DNA of 64,000 bases from CAWJHE01 sp963842455 (GTDB taxonomy: Bacteria > Chloroflexota > Anaerolineae > Anaerolineales > UBA4823): assembly GCA_963842455.1 (NCBI GenBank), contig CAWJHE010000014.1:558001-622000 (forward strand). Direction: 5' to 3'. Positions 18,568-27,365 of the stretch are shown here, piece by piece. A program made the position numbers and the translations under genes. The first letter of the stretch is position 1, and every line of letters begins with the position of its first letter. The notes below the pieces were generated by a model. It was given only the letters and a program-made list of their open reading frames with translations, had not been told where the DNA came from and did not search any database.

Positions 18568-20229
18568 CTATTGCCAGGTGTTTCTGAATGCATCCAGTGC
18601 GGAGCGCAGTGAAGCTTGCGTTTCGTCTGTCATGCGCTTATTAGCAGCAATATCCTTGCCAATTTCTGGATAAGAAGTTTCCATAAAGCGCAGGAGAGAA
18701 GTCTCCCAGGCACGCATCCGATCTAAAGGTACCTTATCGGCATAACCCTGGGTGCCGGCATAAATAACCGTGACCATATTCTCGAGCGACATGGGCTGGT
18801 ACTGGGGCTGTTTCAAGATTTCCTGTAAGTGCTGGCCACGATTGAGCTGGGCCTGGGTGGATTTATCCAGGTCAGAGCCAAACTGAGCGAAGGCAGCCAA
18901 TTCACGGAAGGAAGCCATCTCCAGGCGCAAGCGTCCCGCCACCTGCTTCATGGCTTTGGTTTGGGCATCGCCACCTACACGCGAGACGGAAAGGCCCACG
19001 TTCACTGCAGGTCGAATACCGGCATAGAAGAGGTTATTCTCCAGGTAGATCTGTCCGTCCGTGATCGAGATCACGTTAGTGGGTACATAAGCAGACACAT
19101 CGCCCAATAGTGTTTCAATAATCGGCAAGGCCGTCAATGAACCACCAGAACCTTTTACTTTGACTAAGCGGTAGGCAGATGCGTCGTCCATGGCTTTCAA
19201 AGCCGTCTCAGCATCGTGCAGGGCTACCGGTCCGGTAAATACCTTGCCATCAACAGCGGCATCTTTTTCAGCGAGGTTACCCTCAAAATCCTTTGCAACA
19301 ATTATGTACTGATCCGCTAAACGGGCAGCTCGTTCCAGTAAACGTGAGTGCAGATAGAACAGGTCGCCAGGATAAGCCTCACGTCCAGGCGGACGGCGCA
19401 GGAGCAGAGAAACCTGGCGATAAGCCCAGGCATGTTTGGAGAGGTCGTCGTAGATCACCAGGGCATCGCGGCCTGTTTCCATGAATTCCTCGCCCATGGC
19501 GCAGCCTGAATATGGGGCAATATATTGCAGGGCAGCCGATTCATCTGCTGCGGCTACCACAATGGTCGTGTAATCCATGGCGCCATAGCGTTCCAAAATC
19601 GCTACGGTACGAGCAATCGCAGATTTCTTTTGACCAATGGCAACGTAAATACAGAACAGATCTTTGCCCTTTTGGTTAATAATGGTGTCAATGGCAATGG
19701 CGGTTTTCCCCGTTTGCCGGTCGCCAATCACCAGCTCACGCTGGCCGCGCCCGATGGGGATCATCGAGTCAATTGCTTTCAACCCCGTTTGGACCGGGCT
19801 ATCAACATCTTTCCGGGCTACGACGCCTGGGGCAATTCTTTCAATCGGGCGAAAGCGATCAAACTTTAGCGGGCCTTTGCCATCTATCGGCTCACCCAAA
19901 GCGTTGACCACGCGTCCAATCAGGCCATTGCCAACCGGTACTGAAGCGATGCGCCCCGTAGAGCGAACTTCCATACCTTCATTTATCTCTGCGTAGTCAC
20001 CCATGATGATGATCCCAACGCTGTCATGCTCCAGGTTAAAAGCAATCCCTTTGACACCGTTGGCGAACTGTACCAGCTCCTGGGCGCGCACATCGGACAA
20101 GCCCTTCGCCTTCGCGATACCGTCGCCGGCTTCGGTAACATAACCGACATCCCGAACTTCCAACTCCGGTTGGTATGAATCAATTTGTTTTTTAAGATCG
20201 GCGGTGATTTGACTGATCAGGTCGGACAT
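18568..20229 (-). CDS. atpA: ATP synthase F1 alpha subunit
   Basis: Non-catalytic nucleotide-binding subunit of F1. It shows the P-loop GDRQTGKTAIAIDTI and the ISITDGQIYLENNLFYAG region. The ATG at 20229 follows GGAGG; the frame runs on to 20322, but with no second ribosome site. 553 residues, slightly longer than usual through the C-terminus. It is the first gene of this operon: atpH (delta) and the Fo genes atpB, atpE, atpF are not upstream, where proC is found instead. Confidence 0.97.
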   Translation of the reverse strand: MSDLISQITADLKKQIDSYQPELEVRDVGYVTEAGDGIAKAKGLSDVRAQELVQFANGVKGIAFNLEHDSVGIIIMGDYAEINEGMEVRSTGRIASVPVGNGLIGRVVNALGEPIDGKGPLKFDRFRPIERIAPGVVARKDVDSPVQTGLKAIDSMIPIGRGQRELVIGDRQTGKTAIAIDTIINQKGKDLFCIYVAIGQKKSAIARTVAILERYGAMDYTTIVVAAADESAALQYIAPYSGCAMGEEFMETGRDALVIYDDLSKHAWAYRQVSLLLRRPPGREAYPGDLFYLHSRLLERAARLADQYIIVAKDFEGNLAEKDAAVDGKVFTGPVALHDAETALKAMDDASAYRLVKVKGSGGSLTALPIIETLLGDVSAYVPTNVISITDGQIYLENNLFYAGIRPAVNVGLSVSRVGGDAQTKAMKQVAGRLRLEMASFRELAAFAQFGSDLDKSTQAQLNRGQHLQEILKQPQYQPMSLENMVTVIYAGTQGYADKVPLDRMRAWETSLLRFMETSYPEIGKDIAANKRMTDETQASLRSALDAFRNTWQ

Positions 20230-20470
20230 TTTGCCTCCGAGAATAAAATAGTTTCCTGCTGACAATTCAAAGTTCAATAAGAACTTACTATAACGCATCA
20301 CGGCCCGGACTGGTGCTTTCATCCGGGCGCGACCTGGGTTTATGTTGTCTGTGGCTTACATCGGTGAAGTAAACCCATCCGAAAACCTTCCCTGCAAGTA
20401 TGGTTACCAAATGATACCTGAAAGCGCTTATCTTGTCTAGTTATTCACAAAACAAGCTGCCAGATTATTC
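20230..20470 (-). promoter_or_regulatory. Leader region upstream of atpA
   Basis: This 241-bp gap between proC and atpA holds a 7-bp GC stem (GCCCGGA/TCCGGGC, about 20310-20336) and a TTATAGT on the minus strand near 20293. It is probably the promoter and leader of the atp operon; no gene is seen in it. Confidence 0.35.
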
Positions 20471-21331
20471 TCACCCATTCTTGGATGATTGTTCTGGTGA
20501 GCGGTTCTTTCCACCACGCCCGAGTTCTAAAGACCTCTCGTAGGCTGCCCAAATGGCTCTCGAAATCGCCGTGCGAAAACCAGCTTTTTCCAGGTAATAT
20601 AATGCTGCAGCGGAGGTTCCGCCAGGTGAGGTAACTTCATTGCGCAAACGCGCCAGGTGCACCGGATCTTCCCGACGCTGGTAATAATCCACCGAGCCGC
20701 GCACGGTCTGAGCGACTAATTGTTCAGCAATCCGCCGCGGGAAACCCAGGTGTACGCCTGCATCCACCATTGCTTCCATAAAGAGGAACACATACGCCGG
20801 TCCAGTCCCCGAAAGCGCCGTAGCCATATCCAGGTAGTGCTCTTCCTCTAAGAAGATTTCGTCGCCCAAAGCTCCAAGGATCTGGCGAGTCATCTCGAGC
20901 TGCTGCTGAGAGACACCCTTAGAGGCTGTCCAGACCGTAATTCCTTCTCCGATCTGAGCTGGTGTGTTTGGCATTGAACGCACGATGAGTTTATGAACCA
21001 ATCCAGAGCTGATCGTTTCGATTGAAGCACCAGCAACAATCGAAAGGACCAAAGCATCCGGCTTAATGGCGCCTTTCAAGCCTTCCAAAACTTGCTCCAG
21101 GCGTTGAGGCTTGACCGAAAGCACCACAACATCTCCAAATCGAGCCGCTTGGGCATTGTCTGTTGTGGTCTCGATGGCATAATTGGTCTTCAGCTCGTCC
21201 AGACGTTTCTGACCCGGACCTGCTGCGATCAACGCCTGAGGACCGGTGACACCTTGGCGGATCAGGCCAAAGATCATCGCCTCCGCCATAGCGCCCGGAC
21301 CAACGAAAACAATTTTTTTGCCATTGAACAA
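20471..21331 (-). CDS. proC: Pyrroline-5-carboxylate reductase
   Basis: Last step of proline synthesis: NAD(P)H-dependent reduction of pyrroline-5-carboxylate. The Rossmann start IVFVGPGAMAEAMI, the VLSVKP strand, SMPNTP and the C-terminal signature LRNEVTSPGGTSAAALYYLEKAGFR are all present. I prefer the TTG at 21331 as start, 8 nt after GGAGGG; the open frame runs to 21361. About 287 residues. It is the nearest upstream gene to atpA on the same strand. Confidence 0.95.
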   Translation of the reverse strand: MFNGKKIVFVGPGAMAEAMIFGLIRQGVTGPQALIAAGPGQKRLDELKTNYAIETTTDNAQAARFGDVVVLSVKPQRLEQVLEGLKGAIKPDALVLSIVAGASIETISSGLVHKLIVRSMPNTPAQIGEGITVWTASKGVSQQQLEMTRQILGALGDEIFLEEEHYLDMATALSGTGPAYVFLFMEAMVDAGVHLGFPRRIAEQLVAQTVRGSVDYYQRREDPVHLARLRNEVTSPGGTSAAALYYLEKAGFRTAISRAIWAAYERSLELGRGGKNRSPEQSSKNG

Positions 21332-21379
21332 AGTGCAAGCCCTCCATTTTAAACCTGGCAAACCCAGGTAATGTTTCGA

Positions 21380-21958
21380 TTAACTAAAATATTGCAGCGC
21401 CTGGCGAAGACGCATCTCCAAATCCTGAGGCGTGTCGCGCGGGATCGATTGCAGAGCTGTCTGCGCTTCTACTACGCTATAACCTAATGAGGTCAATGCA
21501 GCCAGTATCTCAGTATCCTGATCGGTCAGCATCGTGGCAGGCGTCAAACCGATGTCTGCAGGCAAACGATCCTGTAATTGGAGCAAGATCTTCTGGGCTG
21601 TCTTCTTGCCTACGCCGGGGACTCGGCTGAAGACATCAGCTTGTTCATGAAACACAGCACGCCGGATGGCATCGGGTGAAAGTACCGAAAGCACGGCTAA
21701 AGCCAGGCGGGGACCAATCCCATTCACCTCCAAAAGAAGCAAAAAGAATTCGCGTTCTTCTCGGCTTTCAAATCCGAACAGATTAAGTGCATCCTGGCGG
21801 ACAACCAGGTAGGTATGCAAGAAGAGGCTTTCGCCAATATGCGCTTGCTGGCGTACTGAAACTGGCGCAAATACCTGCATGCCGACCCCGCCGCCCACCT
21901 CAAGCACCAGGCTATCATTCAGAATATCCACGATCTTGCCATTCAGGCTGGCAATCAT
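21380..21958 (-). CDS. ruvA: Holliday junction helicase subunit RuvA
   Basis: Binds four-way junctions and loads RuvB. The OB fold (MIASLNGKIVDILNDSLVLEVGGGVG), two HhH motifs (LLEVNGIGPRLALAVLS, VFSRVPGVGKKTAQKILLQL) and the C-terminal UBA-like domain (ILAALTSLGYSVVEAQTAL) are in order; 192 residues. It overlaps ruvC by 4 bp (ATGA). Confidence 0.97.
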   Translation of the reverse strand: MIASLNGKIVDILNDSLVLEVGGGVGMQVFAPVSVRQQAHIGESLFLHTYLVVRQDALNLFGFESREEREFFLLLLEVNGIGPRLALAVLSVLSPDAIRRAVFHEQADVFSRVPGVGKKTAQKILLQLQDRLPADIGLTPATMLTDQDTEILAALTSLGYSVVEAQTALQSIPRDTPQDLEMRLRQALQYFS

Positions 21959-22464
21959 CCTCCACCTTCCTCTGTTCCATACAAGGCATTGATTTTCATG
22001 CTATGCACATGACAGATGGCAACAGCCAGGGCATCGGCTGCGTCATCCGGCTTAGGAATTTCCACTAAATCCAATAGCGCCCGCACCATGTACTGGATCT
22101 GTTTCTTATCTGCACCGCCATAACCTGCCACAGCCTGTTTAATCTCCAGAGGTGTATATTCACCCACGGACAGGCCAGCCTCAGCCAATGCCAGCAATGC
22201 TACCCCGCGCCCCTGCCCTACCGTGATGGCTGTGCTGACGTTGCGCTGAAAAAACAACTTCTCCACCGCGCCGCTTTGAGGGCGATGGAGAAGAATGATC
22301 TCAGATAGACGTTGGTGTAAAGCTAACAAACGTTGGGACATGGGCAGGTTTGCGGGTGTTTCCACAACCCCATAATCGACGACTTCCAGGCTGCCGTTTT
22401 GCATTTCCCTGACTAATCCATAGCCGGTTGTGGCTGTACCTGGGTCGATCCCAATGACCAACAT
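21955..22464 (-). CDS. ruvC: Holliday junction resolvase RuvC
   Basis: Cuts Holliday junctions as a dimer. Acidic catalytic residues are visible in GIDPGTATTGYG, AVEKLFFQ and PDDAADALAVAICH. 169 residues, standard. Operon yebC-ruvC-ruvA, 6 bp after yebC; ruvB is not in the window. Confidence 0.97.
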   Translation of the reverse strand: MLVIGIDPGTATTGYGLVREMQNGSLEVVDYGVVETPANLPMSQRLLALHQRLSEIILLHRPQSGAVEKLFFQRNVSTAITVGQGRGVALLALAEAGLSVGEYTPLEIKQAVAGYGGADKKQIQYMVRALLDLVEIPKPDDAADALAVAICHVHSMKINALYGTEEGGG

Positions 22465-22470
22465 ACAGGT

Positions 22471-23226
22471 TTAAGCTTCTTCCAATTGCGCCATAACACT
22501 GTCCGAAATGGACAAGTTCGAGTAAACGCTGGAGACATCATCCAAGTCTTCTAACGATTCGATCACTTTCATCACCTGAAGGGTATCTTCGTCGTTCAGC
22601 TCGGTCTCCTGATTGGGGATCATGCGTAACTCGGCTTCTTCTGGTTGAATACCAGCCTTACGGAGAGAATCGGATAGCGCTTTGAAGACCTCGACCGGTC
22701 CAATTATATCGACCATATCACCATCAAAAGTCACATCATCGGCGCCAGCATCTACAGCAAGTTCGAATATTTTGTCTGGATCATGCTTACCGAGTGGGAA
22801 GGCGAAATAAGAATTGCGCTTGAATTGCCAGCCTACCGCGCCTGCTTCTGCAAAGGTACCGTTTGAGCGATTGAGGACATGGCGAACCTCAGAAACAGCC
22901 CGGTTGCGGTTATCGGTGACTACGTGGATCATCAATGCGATGCCATGCGGAGCATAGCCTTCGTACATAATCTCTTCGATTTCGTAGCCTTCTTTAGAAT
23001 CGCCGGTACCGCGCTTAATGGCTCGCTCGATGTTATCTTTCGGCATATTTTGCGCTCGAGCGCGATCAATGGCATATTGCAAGCGAAGATTCGTGGCAGG
23101 GTCACCGCCGCCATCGCGCGCGGCGATCACAATTTCTCGCGCCAGGCGGGTAAAAACCTGACCCCGCTTGGCGTCCGCGGCGCCTTTTTTGCGCCGAATG
23201 GTTGCCCAGTGTGAATGTCCAGACAT
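22471..23226 (-). CDS. yebC: YebC/TACO1-family protein
   Basis: 251 residues beginning SGHSHWATIRRKKGAADAKRGQVFTRLAREI, the family hallmark. YebC proteins help ribosomes through difficult stretches such as prolines, and some are described as regulators; they commonly precede ruvC as here. ATG at 23226 with GGAG upstream. Confidence 0.96.
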   Translation of the reverse strand: MSGHSHWATIRRKKGAADAKRGQVFTRLAREIVIAARDGGGDPATNLRLQYAIDRARAQNMPKDNIERAIKRGTGDSKEGYEIEEIMYEGYAPHGIALMIHVVTDNRNRAVSEVRHVLNRSNGTFAEAGAVGWQFKRNSYFAFPLGKHDPDKIFELAVDAGADDVTFDGDMVDIIGPVEVFKALSDSLRKAGIQPEEAELRMIPNQETELNDEDTLQVMKVIESLEDLDDVSSVYSNLSISDSVMAQLEEA

Positions 23227-23330
23227 AACTTACTCTCCTACTAGGAATTTAAAGAATAATATTCGAACTTATAGACAAAAAATTATACCATTGAATACAA
23301 TTGAATTCCCCCGTGATTGTCAATAAAGAA

Positions 23331-23369
23331 CAAAGGCAGAGCCGCCAGGTTTTCTCGTTCCTGACGGCT
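23331..23369 (-). terminator. Terminator downstream of the inositol-phosphate synthase gene
   Basis: A 10-bp stem on the minus strand (AGCCGTCAGG with CCTGGCGGCT, 23369-23340, one G-U) lies 37 bp after the gene end; the T-run is interrupted (TGCCTTTGTTC). On the plus strand one pair is a C-A mismatch, so the minus reading is favoured. Confidence 0.6.
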
Positions 23370-23405
23370 ATTGTTCTTCTTTGAACCAAAATAACCCTAA
23401 TTCAA

Positions 23406-24488
23406 TTATTCTGCGCCTTTTATGAAGCCTTCGGTCATTTCCCGTGCGATTTCATCTTTAAATTGCTTAGGAGGGGTTTTCATAAAATAGGAAGATGGGG
23501 CAATCAATGGACCAGAAATTCCCCGGTCAAGAGCTAACTTAGCACAACGTACTGCATCAATAATAACGCCAGCAGAGTTGGGCGAATCCCACACTTCGAG
23601 CTTGGCTTCCAGGTTAAGGGGCACCTCACCAAAGGTGGTGCCTTCCATGCGGATATAGCACCATTTGCGGTCGGTTAACCACGGTACATGGTCGCTTGGG
23701 CCAACATGCACATCTTCTGCTGGTAAGGGATACGGAAGCATGCTGGTAACAGCATTGGTCTTGGAAATTTTTTTCGATTCCAGCCGCTCGCGTTCTAGCA
23801 TGTTGAGAAAATCAGTATTACCGCCAAAGTTGAGCTGGTAGGTATGATCCAGTCGTACACCACGATCTACAAACAGGCTGGTGATTACGCGATGCAAGAT
23901 GGTCGCGCCGACCTGGCTCTTGACATCATCACCGATAATAGGCAGCCCACGCTCGCGAAAACGGTTGCCCCAGTATTCCTGGCTGGCAATAAAGACCGGA
24001 ATGCCATTCACAAAGGCACAGCCTGCTTCCAGAACCTGCTCCACATACCATTTGGTCGCCATCTCCGAGCCCACTGGCAGGAAGTTGACCACTACATCCG
24101 TTTTGGTGCTCTTCAAAATTCCAACAATATCAGCGGTTGGACCGGGAGATTTTTTAAGTATTTGGGAGAGGTATTTCCCCAAGCCATCGTGGGTCATTCC
24201 ACGCGCCACAGGTACATTCAGGTTAGGCACTTCACTAAACTTGTAAGTGTTGTTCGGATAAGCAAAGATGGCTTCGCTAAGATCTTTGCCCACCTTGGTG
24301 TCGACCACATCAAAAGCGGCAGTGAATTCGATATCACGGATATGATAGCCACCCAGGTTGGTGTGCATCAATCCTGGTACCTGATCTTCATCTTTCGCCT
24401 TTTTATAAAATTGTACTCCTTGAACCAAGGAGGAGGCGCAATTGCCCACCCCTATAATCGCCACGCGCACTTTTTTGCTTTCAGCCAT
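23406..24488 (-). CDS. ino1: Inositol-3-phosphate synthase (actinobacterial type)
   Basis: Turns glucose-6-phosphate into inositol-3-phosphate using bound NAD. N-terminal VRVAIIGVGNCASSLVQGVQFYKK is the NAD-binding fold; GDDVKSQVGATILHR and LNFGGNTDFLNML are conserved blocks of the short bacterial/archaeal form. 360 residues from the ATG at 24488, six bases behind AAGGAG. An inositol-monophosphatase-like gene occurs at 46363, so inositol for lipids or thiols is possible. Confidence 0.93.
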   Translation of the reverse strand: MAESKKVRVAIIGVGNCASSLVQGVQFYKKAKDEDQVPGLMHTNLGGYHIRDIEFTAAFDVVDTKVGKDLSEAIFAYPNNTYKFSEVPNLNVPVARGMTHDGLGKYLSQILKKSPGPTADIVGILKSTKTDVVVNFLPVGSEMATKWYVEQVLEAGCAFVNGIPVFIASQEYWGNRFRERGLPIIGDDVKSQVGATILHRVITSLFVDRGVRLDHTYQLNFGGNTDFLNMLERERLESKKISKTNAVTSMLPYPLPAEDVHVGPSDHVPWLTDRKWCYIRMEGTTFGEVPLNLEAKLEVWDSPNSAGVIIDAVRCAKLALDRGISGPLIAPSSYFMKTPPKQFKDEIAREMTEGFIKGAE

Positions 24489-24615
24489 CAACTTCTCCTT
24501 AATATTATTAGTCCAAATCCAGGTTACAAACCCTGTGCAAGGTCAAGAATTGTCAGGTTTTAATCCACATAAAAACCCGTCCCATTATACTCTTCATGGA
24601 CGAACTGTTCCAGTT

Positions 24616-24969
24616 TTAATTAACCTCAACCTCATTAATTCTGAACAACACAATCTTCTTGATCAGTTCCAGGGGCAAGGAATCAGACAAAGGAAACTGG
24701 ACCGATCCCTTGCCTTTTTTATAAGCGAGTAGTTCCTTTTCAAAGGCATCCATGCCGGAAGGGGTTGGGTATATACCAATATGATTCTTGAAAGCAGCAT
24801 AATGCACCAGGTTGCCATGATACAGTATCGTTGGAATACCATATTTGACTGCTTCACCAGCCTCAGGTAGTAATTCGAAAATCAGGTTTCGAATAGTGTG
24901 CAACCGTTCCAGTGCAACCCCTTCAAAATTACTGAAGTATTTCTCAACCTGCGCATCCATCGGTTTCAT
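24616..24969 (-). CDS. DUF1801 (YdhG/iron-chaperone-like) protein
   Basis: 117 residues: VEKYFSNFEGVALERLHTIRNLIFELLPEAGEAVKYGIPTI and ILVYTQ-like GIYPTPSGMDAFEKEL are typical of DUF1801. Function not established; a frataxin-like fold has been proposed for the family. The ATG overlaps the preceding gene by 4 bp, so the two are co-translated. Confidence 0.85.
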   Translation of the reverse strand: MKPMDAQVEKYFSNFEGVALERLHTIRNLIFELLPEAGEAVKYGIPTILYHGNLVHYAAFKNHIGIYPTPSGMDAFEKELLAYKKGKGSVQFPLSDSLPLELIKKIVLFRINEVEVN

Positions 24970-25247
24970 GGTTTCTTACCTTTCTTTCCATTCACAAATT
25001 GTTCATCATATTCAACATGACCATTGCGATCATATCGAATCCAGGAACCGTGTTTCTCCCCTGCCCAAAAGTGACCTACTTGCCAAAGCTGCCCATCCTC
25101 TCGGTAAAATCTCCACTCACCTTCCATCATGCCATCAAGAAAAGCGCCTTCTGCTTTGACAATTCCGGTTTTGAAATAATAGGTCAGGCGATCGTTCTCT
25201 AGCTTGGAGACGATCTGCCCATTTTTATAGGTCTTCTCTCCTATCAT
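24966..25247 (-). CDS. MORN-variant repeat protein (YwqK-like)
   Basis: 93 residues with repeated G-x-W-x-Y/F-x-x-x-G units (KAEGAFLDGMMEGEWRFYREDGQ, GEKHGSWIRYDRNGHVEYDEQF), the toxin_YwqK/MORN_2 pattern. Role unclear; such proteins are sometimes annotated as antitoxins. The ATG follows AGGAGG and the stop overlaps the DUF1801 start. Confidence 0.8.
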   Translation of the reverse strand: MIGEKTYKNGQIVSKLENDRLTYYFKTGIVKAEGAFLDGMMEGEWRFYREDGQLWQVGHFWAGEKHGSWIRYDRNGHVEYDEQFVNGKKGKKP

Positions 25248-25362
25248 AAGGTCCTCCTGGTCTAGATTGCACCTGGTTTTATTAGCCAGGTTCAGGTTAG
25301 GATCTTATCATACTACTACTTAGCACAATTCGATCATTATTTATCCCATCCAATAACATGGT

Positions 25363-25391
25363 TTGACAGCACCCCAAAAGGGTGGTACATT
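25363..25391 (+). promoter_or_regulatory. Putative promoter in the 25.25-25.55 kb gap
   Basis: TTGACA (25363-25368), 17 bp, TACATT (25386-25391), reading toward the 25551 gene. A separate TATAAT at 25434 lacks a -35. A short hairpin (ACCTGG/CCAGGT, about 25268-25287) is also in this gap. Confidence 0.5.
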
Positions 25392-25550
25392 CGTTGGTAT
25401 TGGGAGGAAAAAGCTAACCAGCAAAAGTTTGCGTATAATGCACCACTACATCAGAAAAACCAGCGAAATCCTTTGGTTGCATCGCGATCAGATGTTGATT
25501 AGCAAACACTCCAAAATCAACAATCCATATTCATAAAAATGGAGGGAAAC

Positions 25551-26036
25551 ATGGGTATCAAAGACAAGGTCAGCTCAGATCAATGGAAAGTTTTATTTAA
25601 TGCCCCATTTGCAGCATCCACCTACGTATCATCAGCCAGTGGCGGCGGATTGGATATGATCAAAGAGGTCATCACGGCTGGAAAGTTTATGCAGGATTTA
25701 GCAGGGCAATCTGGCGGCAGTGGCTATGGCGAGCTGGTAGACGATCTGCTGGCAGCCATGAAAGGTATGTCACCGGATGATGCCAAAGCTGAGGCTTACA
25801 AATACGAAGGCAAAGATCTGGAATCAGTCCGGGACGAAGCCAAGCGAGTTGTAGAAGATGGCGTTGCACTTTCCGCTAGCTTGCCTGACGCAGACGGCTA
25901 CAAACGCTGGATTTTGGATATGGCTACCAGAGTAGCTGAAACAAAAACAGGTGGTTTCCTGGGTATCGGCGCTAAAGCCGTCATCGATGAGAAGGAACAG
26001 GCTGCATTGGATGAATTGGCAGCATTGATCAAATGA
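25551..26036 (+). CDS. Conserved hypothetical protein, soluble
   Basis: 161 residues from the ATG at 25551, which follows GGAGG. No signal peptide or membrane segment. It is helical and acidic, with a GGGLDMIKEVITAGKFMQDL segment, a Gly-Ser-rich linker (GQSGGSGYGE) and a C-terminal EKEQAALDELAALIK helix. I do not recognise the family. Codon use and ribosome site support a real gene. Confidence 0.75.
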   Translation: MGIKDKVSSDQWKVLFNAPFAASTYVSSASGGGLDMIKEVITAGKFMQDLAGQSGGSGYGELVDDLLAAMKGMSPDDAKAEAYKYEGKDLESVRDEAKRVVEDGVALSASLPDADGYKRWILDMATRVAETKTGGFLGIGAKAVIDEKEQAALDELAALIK

Positions 26037-26133
26037 TAGATTAATCACTGCTCGCGCCGGCGAGAGTTATTAACCCACAAGTATAAAACCCGCCTTGCAA
26101 AAGCCATAAGCCTCGAGTATAATCCCATCGCTT

Positions 26134-26208
26134 CGGGGCGTGGCTCAGCCCGGCTAGAGCGCACGGTTCGGGACCGTGAGGACGGCGGTTCAAATCCGCC
26201 CGCCCCGA
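26134..26208 (+). tRNA. tRNA-Pro (CGG)
   Basis: Acceptor CGGGGCG/CGCCCCG, D-arm GCTC-AGCCCGGCTA-GAGC, anticodon loop TTCGGGA with anticodon CGG (reads CCG), T-arm with TTCAAATC. Discriminator A at 26208; the following CA is probably not a full encoded CCA. Confidence 0.95.
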
Positions 26209-26214
26209 CAGAAA

Positions 26215-26255
26215 AAAGCCCTGGCAGACTGCCAGGGCTTCCCGTTTTAATTTCG
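26215..26255. terminator. Bidirectional terminator between tRNA-Pro and the SDR gene
   Basis: An 11-bp perfect stem (26216-26226 with 26230-26240, loop GAC). On the minus strand it is followed by six T and closes the SDR gene; on the plus strand CCCGTTTTAATTT follows, closing the tRNA. Confidence 0.88.
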
Positions 26256-26273
26256 CAATGCCCGAAAAATAAT

Positions 26274-27041
26274 TTACACGGCCAGATAACCCCCATCAAC
26301 AAAAAGAGAAGTGCCTGTTACATAAGATGATTTATCGGATGCCAGAAAAATTGCCGCCCCAACCATTTCATCTGGTCTGGCAGCGCGCCCCATGGGTATG
26401 TGACGCATAAGATCTTCCATCTGTGCAGCCATCTCTGCCTCTGTCGAATGCTGATAACTTTGCCCGGTCAGTGGGGTATCTGTAAAACCAGGAGCTAGGG
26501 CATTGACCCGGATACCAAAACTGGCCAGATCGCAAGCCATGGATTTGGTTAACATTCTGCCGCCGCCTTTGGATGCTTGATAATGGGGGAAATTTGGCTG
26601 CGCAACCTCAGATACCTGAGAAGTTACATTAATAATCACGCCGCCGCCATGTTTCGCCATATGCCTGGCAGCCGCCTGACCACAAAGATAGAGACCTTTG
26701 AGATTCGTATTAATCACTCGGTCCCACTCTTCTTCAGGAAGATCGATAAAATTGTAACATGATGAAACGCCTGCTCCAGATACCAGGATATGAATTTGAC
26801 CAAAGGTTTCCTCCGCTTTTTTCATCACGGCGTCAACTTGTGATGCCGAGCTGACATCCACCCTAACCGCAATCGCGTTTCCACCCGCTAAGCGAATCTC
26901 CTCAGCCGTGCTTTCTGCATTTTGATCGTTGATATCGCCTACCACAACTCTCGCTCCCTCACGAGCAAAACCTAGCGAGATTGCCCGGCAAATACCACTA
27001 CCCCCTCCTGTGATGATCGCATTTTTTCCTTCTAATCTCAT
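26274..27041 (-). CDS. SDR-family oxidoreductase
   Basis: A 255-residue classical short-chain dehydrogenase, NAD(P)-dependent, substrate unknown. TGGGSGICRAI is the dinucleotide loop (Cys stands where Gly is usual in GGGSGIGR), GDIND gives an acidic residue after beta-2 that favours NAD, VSGAG is the NNAG equivalent, and the active site is Ser in VTSQVSE and Tyr-Lys in YQASK. C-terminal GTSLFVDGGY is typical. The ATG follows CAGGAG. Single gene. Confidence 0.9.
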   Translation of the reverse strand: MRLEGKNAIITGGGSGICRAISLGFAREGARVVVGDINDQNAESTAEEIRLAGGNAIAVRVDVSSASQVDAVMKKAEETFGQIHILVSGAGVSSCYNFIDLPEEEWDRVINTNLKGLYLCGQAAARHMAKHGGGVIINVTSQVSEVAQPNFPHYQASKGGGRMLTKSMACDLASFGIRVNALAPGFTDTPLTGQSYQHSTEAEMAAQMEDLMRHIPMGRAARPDEMVGAAIFLASDKSSYVTGTSLFVDGGYLAV

Positions 27042-27365
27042 AATAATTGTTCTCCTGTTGGAATTAAGTTTATGTATTTCTCAAAAGGGATTGTTACCAT
27101 CTCACAGCAAAACCGCTGGAGGTTATGTACCCAGATCAAGCCGCCATCCTGTGAACTATGTGATTTCTGAGACTTCTGTTCCAATGACTTCTCGAACTAT
27201 TATATGCCAAAATAACTATTCAACTCGCTTATCGTTATTCATAAGCAAGTCAAATAATTTGGTATTACATTCATCACTTGAATCAATAGTATCTCATTCC
27301 GTATAATCATCGCTAGTGAAAAATATTACAAGCCTGATATTCAACTCGATTTGCGCAAAAATAAA

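Noticed and set aside
26045..26302. Minus-strand frame reading GAGGFEPPSSRSRT
   Set aside because: This is the well-known false gene product of a tRNA antisense; it covers tRNA-Pro.
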